64,000 nucleotides of DNA from Dromaius novaehollandiae (taxonomy: Eukaryota; Chordata; Aves; Casuariiformes; Dromaiidae). Below the pieces are notes generated by a model that was not told where the DNA came from, did no database searches, and saw nothing but the letters and a program-made list of their open reading frames with translations. The DNA is taken from positions 7,804,154 to 7,868,153 of the forward strand of contig NC_088101.1 in the NCBI RefSeq assembly GCF_036370855.1, read 5' to 3'. Shown one piece after another: positions 1 through 13,100 of the stretch. The position numbers and the translations under genes are program-made. The number at the start of each line of letters is the position of its first letter. Position 1 is the first letter of the stretch.

Positions 1-378
1 ATACAACCAGCCTCGCAATGCTCAGAGCTGATGAAAAACACACGAGGGCAAGGCATGATCTGGGAAGCAGAAATGCCAACAAAACTTGGATTCCTGTGCT
101 GACATCCTGAGTCATCAGTTCTGAATCTGAATGAGCAGGCTGCTGCCTGGGGCAGGCAGGGTGATCGTGGAAGTTCCCAGAGGTTACAGGGCAAATGCTC
201 AAGAGTCCAGAAGAGGATTGCTACACCTTGCACCACAAGTGATGGAGCGGTTACAGAACTTACACTGATGACAACCTACAGTTGCTCAGCAAGAGGAGAT
301 TAGGGTCAGAACATTCTCAGTTCACACTTCTGGCTCACAGTTTCTAAACCTGATGGGACAATTAAGTTAACACCTTAC

Positions 379-3300
379 TTTTTTCTCACCAGGTGACGGT
401 CTTTCATTTCTGAACGTTCAAACAAAACATGCTGAGTGGTTTTCATGCAAGATTTCTGAATAAGTCCCAGCAACCCTCCGTGTGCCTGGCCAACCTGCAA
501 GCCCAAAACAAACTGGTTACTATGCAAACACACACACACATTTAAATGATAAAGTTCTGAAAGGAGATGCATCAGTTTCTGAGCTCATTCACATATGATC
601 CCAGTGCTCCTGGTCAAAAATGTGCACACACCTACCCGTGTTCATCACTCTGCAGTCCTGAAAGTGAGAATTTGAATCCTATCATATCCCACTCTCTCTA
701 CCAATAAGCGTATGATCTCATCCAACACCCTACTTGTGGGCATCTCAACATTACCAATATTTACTGATTCTCTTGTTCATACCAAAGAATAGCATCCATC
801 ACTAGCCAGGATTAGAACATCTAATGGAGATGTGTGGTTGGCTACGCAGATGCCTCCTTTCTGCGGTCTGTTTTCCCTGCAATGACAACCGTGAAAGTAA
901 TTACTTGATGTTTATTCTCGAGGCTCCAGGCCCCACCAGGACATCCATCTAGTGAATGTACACCAGCAACAGAAACTCTCAGCCACAAAGGCGTTTCGCA
1001 CACATAGCATATCTATAGATCCACAGGAAGCAAAATACAAAACATTTTAAAAATATGAATATTACTGTCACACAAATTAGAACTTTGGGCAGTATATTAC
1101 AGTGCATAAGTCATCTTGCTTCATTCTTTAAAGTACCCTTCAGACTTCACTAGTTTTGGCATTTCAGTAAATTCCTTATTTCTGTTTGTTTGTTTCCTCA
1201 TAGCTGGGAATATGCAATTTCTCTGCAGAAGACATTTTAGTTGCATACATTACCATTCAGAGAGGCACATATCAAAGGCTACTCAGAGACACTGAAACTC
1301 TAAGTTCAAACATACTAGAGCATGGTTTTTGTTGTCTTCTAAAGCAAAAAAAAAAACAAAAAAACCCAAAAAAACCAAAAAACCCAGGAGACTACATTAC
1401 ATAAATCTTCATAATTACAGTAAGTAAGTAAGGAAGATAGTAGAAGATTTTACTGAAATATCATCCACAATGTACTTTAGGAAAGAGCACAAAGGATTAG
1501 TTACTGAACAAGTCAGCTAATAAAACAATTGTAGGTTTTGAGAAAAATGTCTGAGTTGAAATTTAAAATTTAATCAAGTATAGAGCATTATTCCACCTTT
1601 GCATACCGTGCAAATACACAACAGAAAATACAGCAGTGGCATCAAAATGACTGGAGAGAAAGGAAGAGACAGGGTTTAGATTATCTAAGTTCTTGAATCT
1701 AATTTCATCCATCATAATACTTATGCAATAATGGAATAAAAATCCCCCTCTGAAACTTGAGATGCTCGGTACCATAGAGGGTACTTTAAGAAATAAATGA
1801 TGCACAACTGAGAGTAGGTCGGCACCTCTCACCTGTTATGGAAATGCACAGCACCACTCAGAGATCGGACCCCTAATGCAGCACATGTCATCTGGACCTG
1901 GTTGCTCAGCCAGCATTTAACCCTAGAAGAAATAAAACCGTGCGTATGTTTCCAGTTCTCTGCAGTCACTCATAGCACAATATCAGGTAAACCTCCCAAC
2001 TTATTCCCAACAGCTGTTATTACAAAAAGTACACCAAGATGATTTGTTGCAATAGCTGTGCCCAACAGGATGAGCTAAGTGGTTATCAAAGATATCCTTG
2101 GCTCCATTCCTCTATTCAGGTCTATTATAAAATCATCAGATTCAAAGCAGAGGAGATTACAGTAGGGGTTTTGATTTACAGATTTCCTCTGGAAGAAACT
2201 GCTATTGACTCACTCATGTACATTCATGAAATATGGAAATATTTAGCTGGTAAATCACATTTGAGCTGTTTGCACTGACAGAACTTAACTATTTCACAGC
2301 ATTAATACCGAACTGCTCACGACAGGATTTACTTGCCCTATTCTGAGGCAAAGAGCATCCTCTCTATTTTCCATCATAAAATGGAGTATCCGTCTGGGTT
2401 ACTCCAGCAGTATCTTTCTGGGTTACGCTGCACATCCACTTTTGGATACCATTACCTTTCAGTACCCTACGAGTTTACAACAGAGAAATATCACCCCACA
2501 ATCTTCCACATTAATCCTCCCAGCTCAAGCAGAATTATATTCTAATGCCCTAATTCAATTACTTGAAGAACTGCAAGAGAAATGGCAAAGAGCTCTCGCA
2601 TACATTTACCTGCCATTTGGAAACTGTCCTATAACCGTGGTTGCTGAAACCAAGAGGAGGATATTGAAAGAAGCCAAGCTGATGCTACAAAGTAAAATAA
2701 ACCTCTTAATTAAATGGTAAGAAGCAAAATGGGAAGATCAAGCGAAAAAATCTTTTAACGCCTTTATTCATTCTAGGATGCTTCTCTCCTCCATTAGTAG
2801 CATCTAATTAGCAATGTAAACCAGTTAAGGCCAAAGGGATAACATGAGGCATAGATTTTCATCCAATTAATCCTGCATTGAGTCCAAAACCTTCTGTTGC
2901 CTGGAGCATATATTCCAAAAAGCACCATGTCTTGATCTCCAGGTATCAGGTAGTAAAGAATCCACCAAGTCCAATGAGGCTTAGTAGTGGCTATGTGTTT
3001 CTTTAAAGTAGGTAAGATTATATTATAAAACGCAAAGCAGAGACTTGCCATTTAGTTTTTAAAAATCTATCCAGAAATTTCAGTACATATTTCGACCCTG
3101 TGCAGTAAGTTACTACATCATCATGAAAATTAAATGTCATTAGTTACTAATGACCGAGCAAAACAAATACTAAAGACATTTCTGCATGAAAAGCTGTCTC
3201 CTTAAATTGTCTATCTAAGCTTACACAGAGGCATATGTGCTTTGATGGGTGATTTACTGGTATAAGACCCCTTAATGCACTGTGACAGTTTTTAAAATAC

Positions 3301-4135
3301 TTTCTCCCCTAAAAGAAATCAGAGCCTTTAAAAGCTCCTGCTCTTCAGAGGAAAGTGTGAAGATTTGTAATTGTGTAGTCAATGTGATAAAGGTTGTTTT
3401 TGCTTAAAAGATGCCTCGAAAATTCTGAAAATTAAATATATCTCAAGTGGGGTTTTCTTTTGCCCCATCCAGCTCTGTGCTCCCAGAACACTAGCTTTCC
3501 TCCAAACTTCAGGCATTCAGCATACAATCTCCCCCAAATTATTCAAGCCAGTAGAGCCTGATCCCTTCAGTTGAGACAATTGTTACTTTATATCAAAAAC
3601 ATCTCCCGATCTTTTCTATGAGGTTTTGTTGGATCTGGAAAAACTAGTTAAATGAATAGAGACATTAGCATACTAAGAAAACAGAACATGAGAAATGTAC
3701 ATCCTCAACACTTTTTGTGGATATTTGAGTTTTGATGGCATCTTCAAAAATCAAAGTCATGCCACATTCGCATTCCTGCATTAGTCAAAAGCATATCATC
3801 TCACTGATCTTTTGTAAAAAGTAACATGAAAACAACAAACTCCAGCTAATTGCATCTGGCTCACCGAAGAGGCAGCAGGAGACAGTACCGGATTAGGATC
3901 CCAATGATCCACACAAAGGTCAGTTGCCAGCTGACATAGTGAAAGTTGACATTAGTTCTGCTAAGGAGGTTCCAGGAGACCAGCTCCTCAGAGGAGAACC
4001 GCCGGGTGACTTCATCATCTGCAACAGCCTCAAATCCCTTCTTGGAGAAATATAAAATATCAGCAAGGTTGAAGCCTCCTTGTCGCTGGCCAGCAATCTC
4101 CTCTTCCATGGAGGTTTCCTCCCTCCGGATGATCC
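379..4135 (-). CDS. GPAT3: Glycerol-3-phosphate acyltransferase 3-like (GPAT3/AGPAT9 family), internal exons, partial
   Basis: Five exons in transcription order: 4135-3865, 2684-2610, 1922-1833, 876-783, 494-379. Each has AG/GT borders and the phases join without a break. The first encodes FSSEELVSWNLLSRTN and a membrane segment ending in YCLLLPLR; the second is a hydrophobic membrane exon (ATTVIGQFPNG); the fourth holds the acyltransferase motif NHTSPLDV (H-x4-D, catalytic); the fifth has FERSEMKDRHLV. Family knowledge: an ER membrane enzyme that acylates glycerol-3-phosphate to lysophosphatidate, the first step of triacylglycerol synthesis. The FPEGT exon and C-terminus lie beyond position 1; the N-terminal exon(s) upstream of 4135 were not found. 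Position next to ABRAXAS1 supports GPAT3, but many normally conserved residues differ and some resemble GPAT4 (NRENRP, SMEEEI), so a diverged tandem paralogue is possible. The plus-strand frames over these exons are shadows. Confidence 0.86.
1345..1385. repeat. A-rich low-complexity tract
   Basis: Runs of A broken by single or triple C. It lies in the GPAT3-like intron between the exons at 783-876 and 1833-1922. No function is visible. Confidence 0.7.
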
Positions 4136-7100
4136 CTTAGTAGTAAAAAGCAAACAAAAAACACCCGCATGAGGAAATGAGTCTTCCTTCCACACAGGAA
4201 AAAGGACAATCAGATTTCCAGAAAGCAGAAAATAGTCATTCTTTTTAGCAGTAGTTCTCCTACTGTAAGCACTCGCAGTAATTGTATTGGTATGTTTGGT
4301 TTATGGACTGGCAGTTAACTCCACAGGTTGCTTCTCTAATCCTGTGCCATATCACATCGCTAGATTGCTGAAGAAGAGGCAAGCATTCAGAGTCAGTTGC
4401 AAATAAAACCCTGAGCATGACACCTTCTTCGTTATCATTTACCCATGTGTGTACACACAGCTACTAACGTCAACCCTGCACTGCCAAGATTACAGGTCCC
4501 TGCTCTTGCCCTGGTGCAGAAAGTCAGGCAGTGTTTATTTTGTTGTTGTTTTTGCTATCCTCATTTAATTTTGCTTTTTTGCAATATTGTCCCAGCTGCA
4601 ATGAACACCTTCTTCTAGCATTTTTTCCTTAGAGCCTTCTCCCCCCCATCCTCTCTCCTTTATGAGTCACTTCACTTCCAAGAAGCATGAAGTTGTCAAT
4701 CTTTTCCCCCAAATATACATACTGTAATGCAAAAGCACTATCAGGAAGAATTAAACGTATTAACGTTTCCTATCTGTAAAATTATGCCTCATTGTGAAAC
4801 CTCAGTGATGTTGACTGAAATGGCTCTGAGGCCAGATTCTTAGCTAGCTGCTTACAGTAAACAGCACTGCATTGATTCATAGCAGCTAATACTTCTTTTT
4901 TCTTTTTATATATAGCATTAAATATGCATAACTTAAAATGCCTTTAGTGTGTCATAATAAATGTGCTAGCCTCTGATTAGAATCACAAAAACCTTCCTCC
5001 AGCTGGATTTCAGTTGAACCTTCAATGTCAGGGAAATCATCAGACCCCAAAGTCTTCAGCTGACAAACCGAACAATCTGTCTTGGATTCCTATGACTAAA
5101 AACGCCACTACAAGCAAAAGGATTATTATGAGACTTTGATCCAGTCCCTTTCTGTGAAAAAAGAAAGGAAAAATAGTTGGAAAGCAAAACAAAACAAACT
5201 ATATACCTTTCAAATTCTATCCCCATACCTAGAGAAGAGTTCGAACTGTAACGGTGATCCAAGGGCTGATGCAACTACTTTACTTAAGATTCAGTCTTTT
5301 TGCATACCAGGAGTTATGAGAAGAACAGAGGACCCGTAAAGAGAAGTATCAGGTGCAAAAAATAGCCATTCCTCCTCCTAATTCTCTGAAGAGAGAAAAC
5401 TGATGGAGTCAGAAAGTACAAGCTTCCCAAACACTTATCAGCAATGTCCTTCTCTTCCCACACTGCTCTCTCTAATGCCTGTTACTCAGAAGATTCACCA
5501 ACAGGCATTTTGCTTATAACATACTCAGTCTCTTTTATTGGTTTGCTCATTGAACTTCATTTTGACCATTCTAGTTTTCTTACTTAACATCAGATGCAAT
5601 TTATGTTTCTGTTCTCTCTTTCCTAGGTAAAATATTAAAATAGTTGCCATTTTACCAGACCAGATGAATACTGCCACGTCACCTTCATACAAAGATCTTA
5701 CCATTGGAGATTAAATTTTCAAGTGCCAGCGCCTTCTGCTTTTTTACTCCCTTCTCAATCTGCAGCGTGGCCCACTGTTCCCAAAACAAGAAAAGTAAAT
5801 GTTGATGGTTTTTATTTTGTCATTGCCAGGTATTCTGTAAAATCCCTCTGTGAATTGTCTGAGCCTTTCTTACTGAAGCCAGGGCTTAGGTTTTCATTGA
5901 TTTTTCAAATTCAGTTGTAAGGCTGTCATGCACACCTCCAGTTTCCTTTGTTATATTGATTACCCTTTGCCACTGTCATGAAAAATTTTTTGGTCCAAAC
6001 TTATTTTCAGGACTCATGCAGGTTTTTGTTTTAAGCTGGATTACTGAGCTATCTGAGAGAGTCTATGAGGTCCACGGGTGCAGAACTCTCTCTTCCCTAG
6101 TCAGCTTCAGGCAAACGATACAAAATACTGTCACTGAAATTAGAGGCATTCTGGAATGACTTTTCACTAAGCATTTGAGTTGACTCCTCTCCAAAGCAGG
6201 CTATTGGTCTAGGTCAAACTTTGGATCGACCCAGTGGAGTAGTTTTTACCTTCTTATGCATTTGGTGACATCCTTACATTTAATCTGTTTTTGAAACACT
6301 AAGCAAGGCTTTGTGATTGCCTTTGTTTTGCACAGTATTGAGACAGAGCAATCACACTTGTCTTTGTTGCAACACTAATGAAAGGGTGTTTTAAATAGCT
6401 TACAACATCACCGATGTTGCAACTCATGCAGAATTTAAGTGTTAATTGGAGCAACTTCATTCCTAAGTTTGCTGATTGAATAACGAGACCTCAGGTACGG
6501 TGCTTTCCTCCCTCCCATTTCTGAAGGATGAGGACGCAAGGCATCTAAACATCCCTCAGGTAATCCCAGCTTGAATACCGAAAACTTGATAGTTTAACTC
6601 CAACAGCCCGATTAATTGAAGTTCCCCAAAATTACATTCTGAACAAAATAAGCATGCACAATACTTCATTACACTAATTATTCTCTTCATAGTACATTAA
6701 AAGAGCTATACAAAACGGAACGTTCACTTTCTAAAATCTCATTTCTACTGTTTCGGTGGGTTTTTTTCCACTCCTTTTCTTTCTCAAGTGCAGCTTGATG
6801 TGTTGTTCAGTAACCCATTCTCCTTTACTATGTCATCATTTACTTTTGTCTCTTCCAACGTTTGGCTATCTCTTTTCCCATGTTCTCCTAAAAGCTTTTT
6901 CAAATCCCTCATTACACAGGCTATTTTCAAACCCCTTCTTGGCCCAGGTCTCACGGGTAACAAAGGCACGTTGCTTGTTTTGCAGCAATTACTCCATGTA
7001 AAATCTTCTGATGCAACTACAAAGGGAAGGTCAGTGGGTTTTTACTGCAAGCCAAAACAACACTCGAAGATCAAGCCCTCACAAATTTTTCATCTAACAG

Positions 7101-10100
7101 CCCTTTCTGCCTAGCTCCATCGCACCTTTCATGTCCCAGCCAAGAACCTAGAGCAAATGATCTGTGTGTTATACCCCTACGCAGGGCTGAAGAGGATGTG
7201 CAAGCTCTAACTCTCCGTGTTCAAACGGTGGAAAGTATTCAGAAGTCTCCTGGCTGCCCATCTGAGGGCAGATAAATCAGTTCAGTAGGGTTCCAGTCAT
7301 TTGTCTGGAGTGAAAGCAAAAGTATCATTTCTTTGTTCTGTGTTGCCGCAGCTCATTCAGAATAACTGCGTACTTAAAAGCATAGCAGAGAGCTATTGCT
7401 ATTCACCTAAGTGTTCACAGCATCTGCCCATACTCCGATGGGAGTTTACAACACAGTAGCTACCCCAACGCACAAGCAAGCCATTTCTCCGTTGAAGACA
7501 CAGTTACTGCAAGCCTTCCTGAAACTCCTGTGGGACTTTTTGGGTTCTCAGCCCTCTAGCAAAACAGGACAGAGCTGGAAAAGGTCCAACATTGCCCACT
7601 AGCTGCTGTCCAGAAGCAAGGTCAGTCGTGCGTGCGTAAGAGCAGCCTGAGACAGCCTCTGCAGTTGGATGAAGCAGTGTTGACTGGGCCACCTGGGAGG
7701 CTGAAAATTTTCTTAGGATTTACTCTCCAGACCAGGAGTAGGGCATCAGACTTCAAGAGTTTTACAGGGGAGGTCCCCAGAAAATACTCTATGTCAATGT
7801 AATTTCTGTCAAAACATTAGCTGAGATTCTAATAAGATGAACTGGTAACGGCAGTGCTGCTTTTATTCTGCTCTTGAGTCCATTTTTGGACCTAGGCAAA
7901 TCTACCATGCATCAGTTCAAAGAAGTATCCATAACATCAGCTGGCTGATGCTTTCCCTATACAGGACTGCTTCTCAGGAAGCATTAATATTCCAACTACG
8001 CAAGGAAGTTCGGATCTTACAAACTTCCAAACGAGATTCTTCGGAAATGGGGCTACAGCTGCAAAGCACGCTCACCTAACTTCCCACAGGACTTTGAAGG
8101 CACAGTATTTATTTCATACTAACAAATGCATTTTCTTTTGCAGGTGCCAAACAACGCTTAAGGGCTGGGGGAATGTTGCTATCTTAGCTTTGCTGGTGTT
8201 GTTTTTTCCACCATAAACCCATTACAGACAAGCAACTCTAACAGATGCTATTTCACAAATGAAAGCTTACAAGCTTATTGGCAGGGATAAGCGTATCCAA
8301 ACCAAATTCATTTTTAACATGTTCAAAAATATTTTTTTAAGGACAAATGACATGTAATAATAGTAAGTACTAGCAGCTGTATAATAGAAACTCATGAAGC
8401 TAATCTCTTAGGGCTCTTATTATTATACCATCTATCCGCCCTCAAAAAAAAAAAGCAGATTTTCAAGCCTTGAGTCCTGTTTTGAGAAAATAGCTTGTTT
8501 TGTTTGAAGAAATAAACATCTAGGTTGCTCACTGGAGGAGAGGCACAGGATACAAACTCAGGTCTTGCCATACGCAGATTCCATCTTGCTCATTTGTTCC
8601 AGTTACTGTTCTCAGTGCTAGAACACTGCGGAGGTGAAGAAATGAGGTGTCTCATCATGTGCCACCATTATTCATTGCTCAAGAACAGATCTGCTAACTG
8701 GAACCTGATCTGAAAAGACCTGGAGCTCCCAGAAAATTCATAAGGGCTAAAGATATCCTTTCTTTGCAAACACATCTTTCAAAGAAATACTGTTTGACCA
8801 TAAAATCCTTGATTTTAATATCTACTCTTTTGTTTTTCTCAATTTGACAAAACATGAAGGAAAATAAGACATGTTTTCCCCCTGCCTCCCAATTTGTGTG
8901 GTCACTTAAAGCTGTGGGAAGCAAATATAAAGTGTTCTCAGATCAGAATGGCCTCATTTTCTACTCATTTTTCTAAACTACATAAGGGACTAAATCAAAT
9001 GCAAGACAACAGAGAATCCAGTCATGATTTCAATAGGTTTTTTTCCTGGGCAAAGTATCAGCTACTTGTTAAGTACTTCCCAGAGCACTGACATTCCTGA
9101 GATATAGTCAGTATTACACAGATACGTGAGTAAGCGTCTGCTATTACTTTTTTAGAATAGCTGGCCAGCGAGGCATCATATTTCACCATTCAGGCTAGGA
9201 ACCACAGGAACCAGTCTTTGTGCCATTCCTAATTAGCGAGACCTCAGGCAACCAGACAGCATCGCAGCCAGAAACAAGCTGACACTTGGCCAGACCATCA
9301 ATGTCAAGTGACGGTGTTTGAACAAAGGGTGCATATAAGCATATAAACCTGCTTAAAGCAAACTGCATCTCAAGCAGTGCTTTCAGCAATAGCCTCTTTC
9401 ATCAGCCCCAGGACTTCCACAAGAAGCCCAGCAACTGGATGCACAAGCTATAACCCAGCATTCCCCAGTACTAACTATCCTTACGTCGGAAGAATAAAGT
9501 GATCCACTGCCAAAGCAAATGAGACCTAACACTCCCTCCCTTCTTTCCCCTGCCAAGATCTCTCTTAGCCACTCTTGTGTCATAGTGAGAAGCACTTTGA
9601 ACAATACCTTGAAGAAGACAACTGCAAAGAATCAGAACATGAAAACAGAAAACTTTTTTTGCCTTCAGGACAGTTAGAGAATAACTTTCAACTGAAAAAC
9701 AAAACAAAAAAAAGAATGCGTACATGGAACCAACCAGAACTACAGCACATTATGTTCTGCTCTTTCCTTTATTAGCTGCTGCAAATTGAGTAACTATGCA
9801 TATAAGGTTGTATCTGATCTCAGAACAACTAATTTGCTTACATACACATATTTTAATAAATTACTCCTCCACGCTGGGAGCACAAGATCATCCTGCTTGT
9901 AACCTGCTAAGAAAACTGTGGATGGTAACAGAAACTCTTAACATGCTTTTCAAGAGAATTGCCTTTCAATAGTAAATGCCCACTCAATGGGTCAAATTTC
10001 CTTTCAAAAAGGGAAACACATAAGAAGAAACTACAAAAATTACTGTAATACCTGCCAACTGCAACAGCAAAGCTGTCCAATGAGCTCCTCAGGTTTACGT

Positions 10101-13100
10101 TTGATGCGAGAGCCTGATGAAACCAATTGCACATAGGAGTGCCACAAGTTTCTTATTCAGGTTACCAGTAAGAATTTAATTAGCATGCTGCTGGCTGGTA
10201 ACAAAACAACCGCATATAAAAGCCAGCATTACTTATAGTTGCTTATATTCAACATTACTTATAGCTAGTCAATTCCCACTGATAGGAATATCTGGAAATA
10301 CATGCAACCCTTAAAGTTTACAATCATGACTCAAGTGCCACTGTGCTAGACGATGTACAAACAGCCGTAGACAGTCTCTGCCCAAGAGATTTTAATCGGT
10401 AGGGGGGGAAGAGGGGACACATCAGACAACTACAGACAAGACAGAATTGGGGAGGTAAGACGGACCTACTATAAGCTGTATCACATTGTTAGGGTTATTT
10501 TCTACTGCACAGCTAGATGGCTCCAGTAGTTTAATAATAATAGTAATAGTAACAATACATTTTCTGCCACGGTATAGTCATAAAAAGCGGTTCTGTGCCA
10601 AAAAGACAGAATTCATCTACTGGAAAGGTGAAATATTTCTCTGTTCAACACAATGAAATCACAGTACCTACTTTTGGCCACTGACAGATATGAAACGTCA
10701 GACTTTAAAAATAAATGCAATCCTGGCTTATTAAAGCCCACTAATATCACCAATAATATCAGCAGAATCAGGATCTTAACCACAACCTATGTATTCATCT
10801 CTAGAAAATATTACACTTTTAGAAGATAGTATGGATTCCTCAAGTCTTGTACAACAGAACTTATCACAATCTGCCGTATCACCCAGATTTATAAACGGAG
10901 GAAACACACATAAGCAGTTAGTATTCTTTCCTAGAACAGTATTCACTAGTACTTTATAATTAAAATAGTTCAAAAAAAAAATTAAAACTTAGGTACTTCT
11001 AAAATACATTTTCTTGTTACTTACAACCTCATATATCCTTTTATTGAGATGTGTTAACAAGTATACTGTGAAGCATTCTTACCAACTTGAACTATAAGCA
11101 CCATATCATGGAATCTCTATTTTAACAGAAGACTACCTCAAGTTAGTGCTAGATTACAGCCCATCACATAACTAGGTATCATTGAATGCACCATTCGAAG
11201 GAGCTACAACATCAGTAAAAGCTATAAAAAACACATTCGAGACTCCCCAAGTTCACGGAAGTCTTTCTGCTGACTTTTATGGCATCTATATCAAACACTC
11301 AGATTATTTATTAAAATGCCCTGTAGTAAACACATACCTTTTAACTCAACATTCAACTTACCTCTAACATTTTTATTACAATTTTCACATAGATATGAGA
11401 AATCCCCAGCGACACTCTAAACATCGAAGGCAACAGAACTAGCACCACAAACAGAATCGGCCAGACTGACAAAACCTTGCCTTCCACAAAACTGTAGTCC
11501 CCTCTATTTTTTTCCATGCTTGCTCCCTCAAAATGCCAACCAGCTGCCTTTCTGACAATACTTGTTCATCAGCAGTGGAGAATCCGGCAAACTTCAAGAG
11601 ACAGAGGCAAACAGAAATCACACACTCTAAGAGCCAAAACTATCCCCAGGAGAGGGCTGCTGCCCTCTGAAGAATGCCATCTCAGACACTCTCAGTGATA
11701 GCGATTTTTACTCTTGATCCCGCCCTGCCTCCACCCACTTCCTTACCATTGATAAACATTTACTCATCAGATATAGTCCAGGGGAGAAGAAAGAAAAAAT
11801 AGTTAAGCAGTAATATACGTCAGGCAATAAGATGCTGTCAATAAGGAAACCTGTCGATGCGTCAACTAGTTTTCACAAGGTGTCCTACCAATAGCTTACC
11901 ATACGGAGCAAAGTAGGTGGGGTTTCCAGACCTTTGAAAATGTTATCTTTTAAAACTAATTTAATACATGTAACACTTCTGCCACTAAAGTTTGACCAAA
12001 TTAGTCATTTATTTGGTCAGACTTTCTACTACATGGCAAAATGACAGCTTTGTTTGGGTAACTGACCAAAGGAACCAAACTGAAGCTTTAGATGTGGTAA
12101 GTCAGACTATTTTATTAATACCTGTGAGATGGAGACACAAATTGCAGCAGGCATGAATCAACAATCCAAGAGAATAAAACATGCTTCCTCCATCGCTCTG
12201 CAAGAAATTAGCCAAATTGTATCCGTGTTAGATAATGCACCACAGTGAGGTAATTAGTCATCTATCTTTGAATCTATTCAACTGCAGAAGTTCAACATGC
12301 TAGCTAAGTAGGTTTTTCCTTTTATCCTATGAAATGCCAATAGTTAAATTCAGTATTTTTTGAAAAGTCCAAGGTCAGCCCCTTAGAACCACCCCTACCC
12401 TGTCCACTTCTACGTACCAGAGAAGAAATAAAGCTGAATAACAGTGTTCCTAGAATTTAAGAGGAGCACATCAGCTGCTCGTTTATAAACTTATCACAGA
12501 ATAAACAAACTAAATTTGGTGGAATGACGACTTCAAAAGTGGTGTCATGTGGGTCTGTGAAAGGCTTTTCCTTTGAGTGTGCCTACATTAGCATTTTTGT
12601 TTGGAGTAGGGGCAGTGCTTTTGAAACAAGTTTCACTGTCATCCCTACGTACCGCTGTTTGGTCTCTATTGTGGAGCAGTCCTGGCCTGTGCAAACTGGA
12701 TTCTTTAGGAATGAAAGGAAATGCAAAGATCGACTCTAGAGAGTGTACCTAATACACTCCCATCACTAATGGAGACACAACGATCAGAGTGGGCTGCATC
12801 ACTGGTAAGTCCTCCAGCGTGCACCAAGCTCACGTGATATCATGACCTGCTTCCTGTGCCATATAATGAGTCATACAGTTTTTGCACCTTAAGATTCGCT
12901 GTTGGATTCCAGCCCTCAGGTCTTTGCAGCTCCATTGCATCTTCTTCCTCAGTGTAACTTTACTTCTGCCTCTTTCTCTTCTACCTGCCCTACCTTCATC
13001 CCCTTTGCTGACCTCTTTCTGAGCTCTTTGTCTCGTCTATGAACCCTTGCTGACTTATCTTTTAATTGGCTCTGCTTTCCCACTGCTCTGTCTCCCAATG

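Noticed and set aside
1992-2076. Hydrophobic minus-strand block (LGVLFVITAVG) as the second GPAT membrane exon
   Set aside because: Phases fit neither neighbour. The block at 2610-2684 (ATTVIGQFPNG) fits the family, acceptor, donor and both phases.
3920-4195. 91-codon minus-strand frame over the GPAT3-like exon
   Set aside because: It is a shadow in another frame of the exon at 3865-4135.
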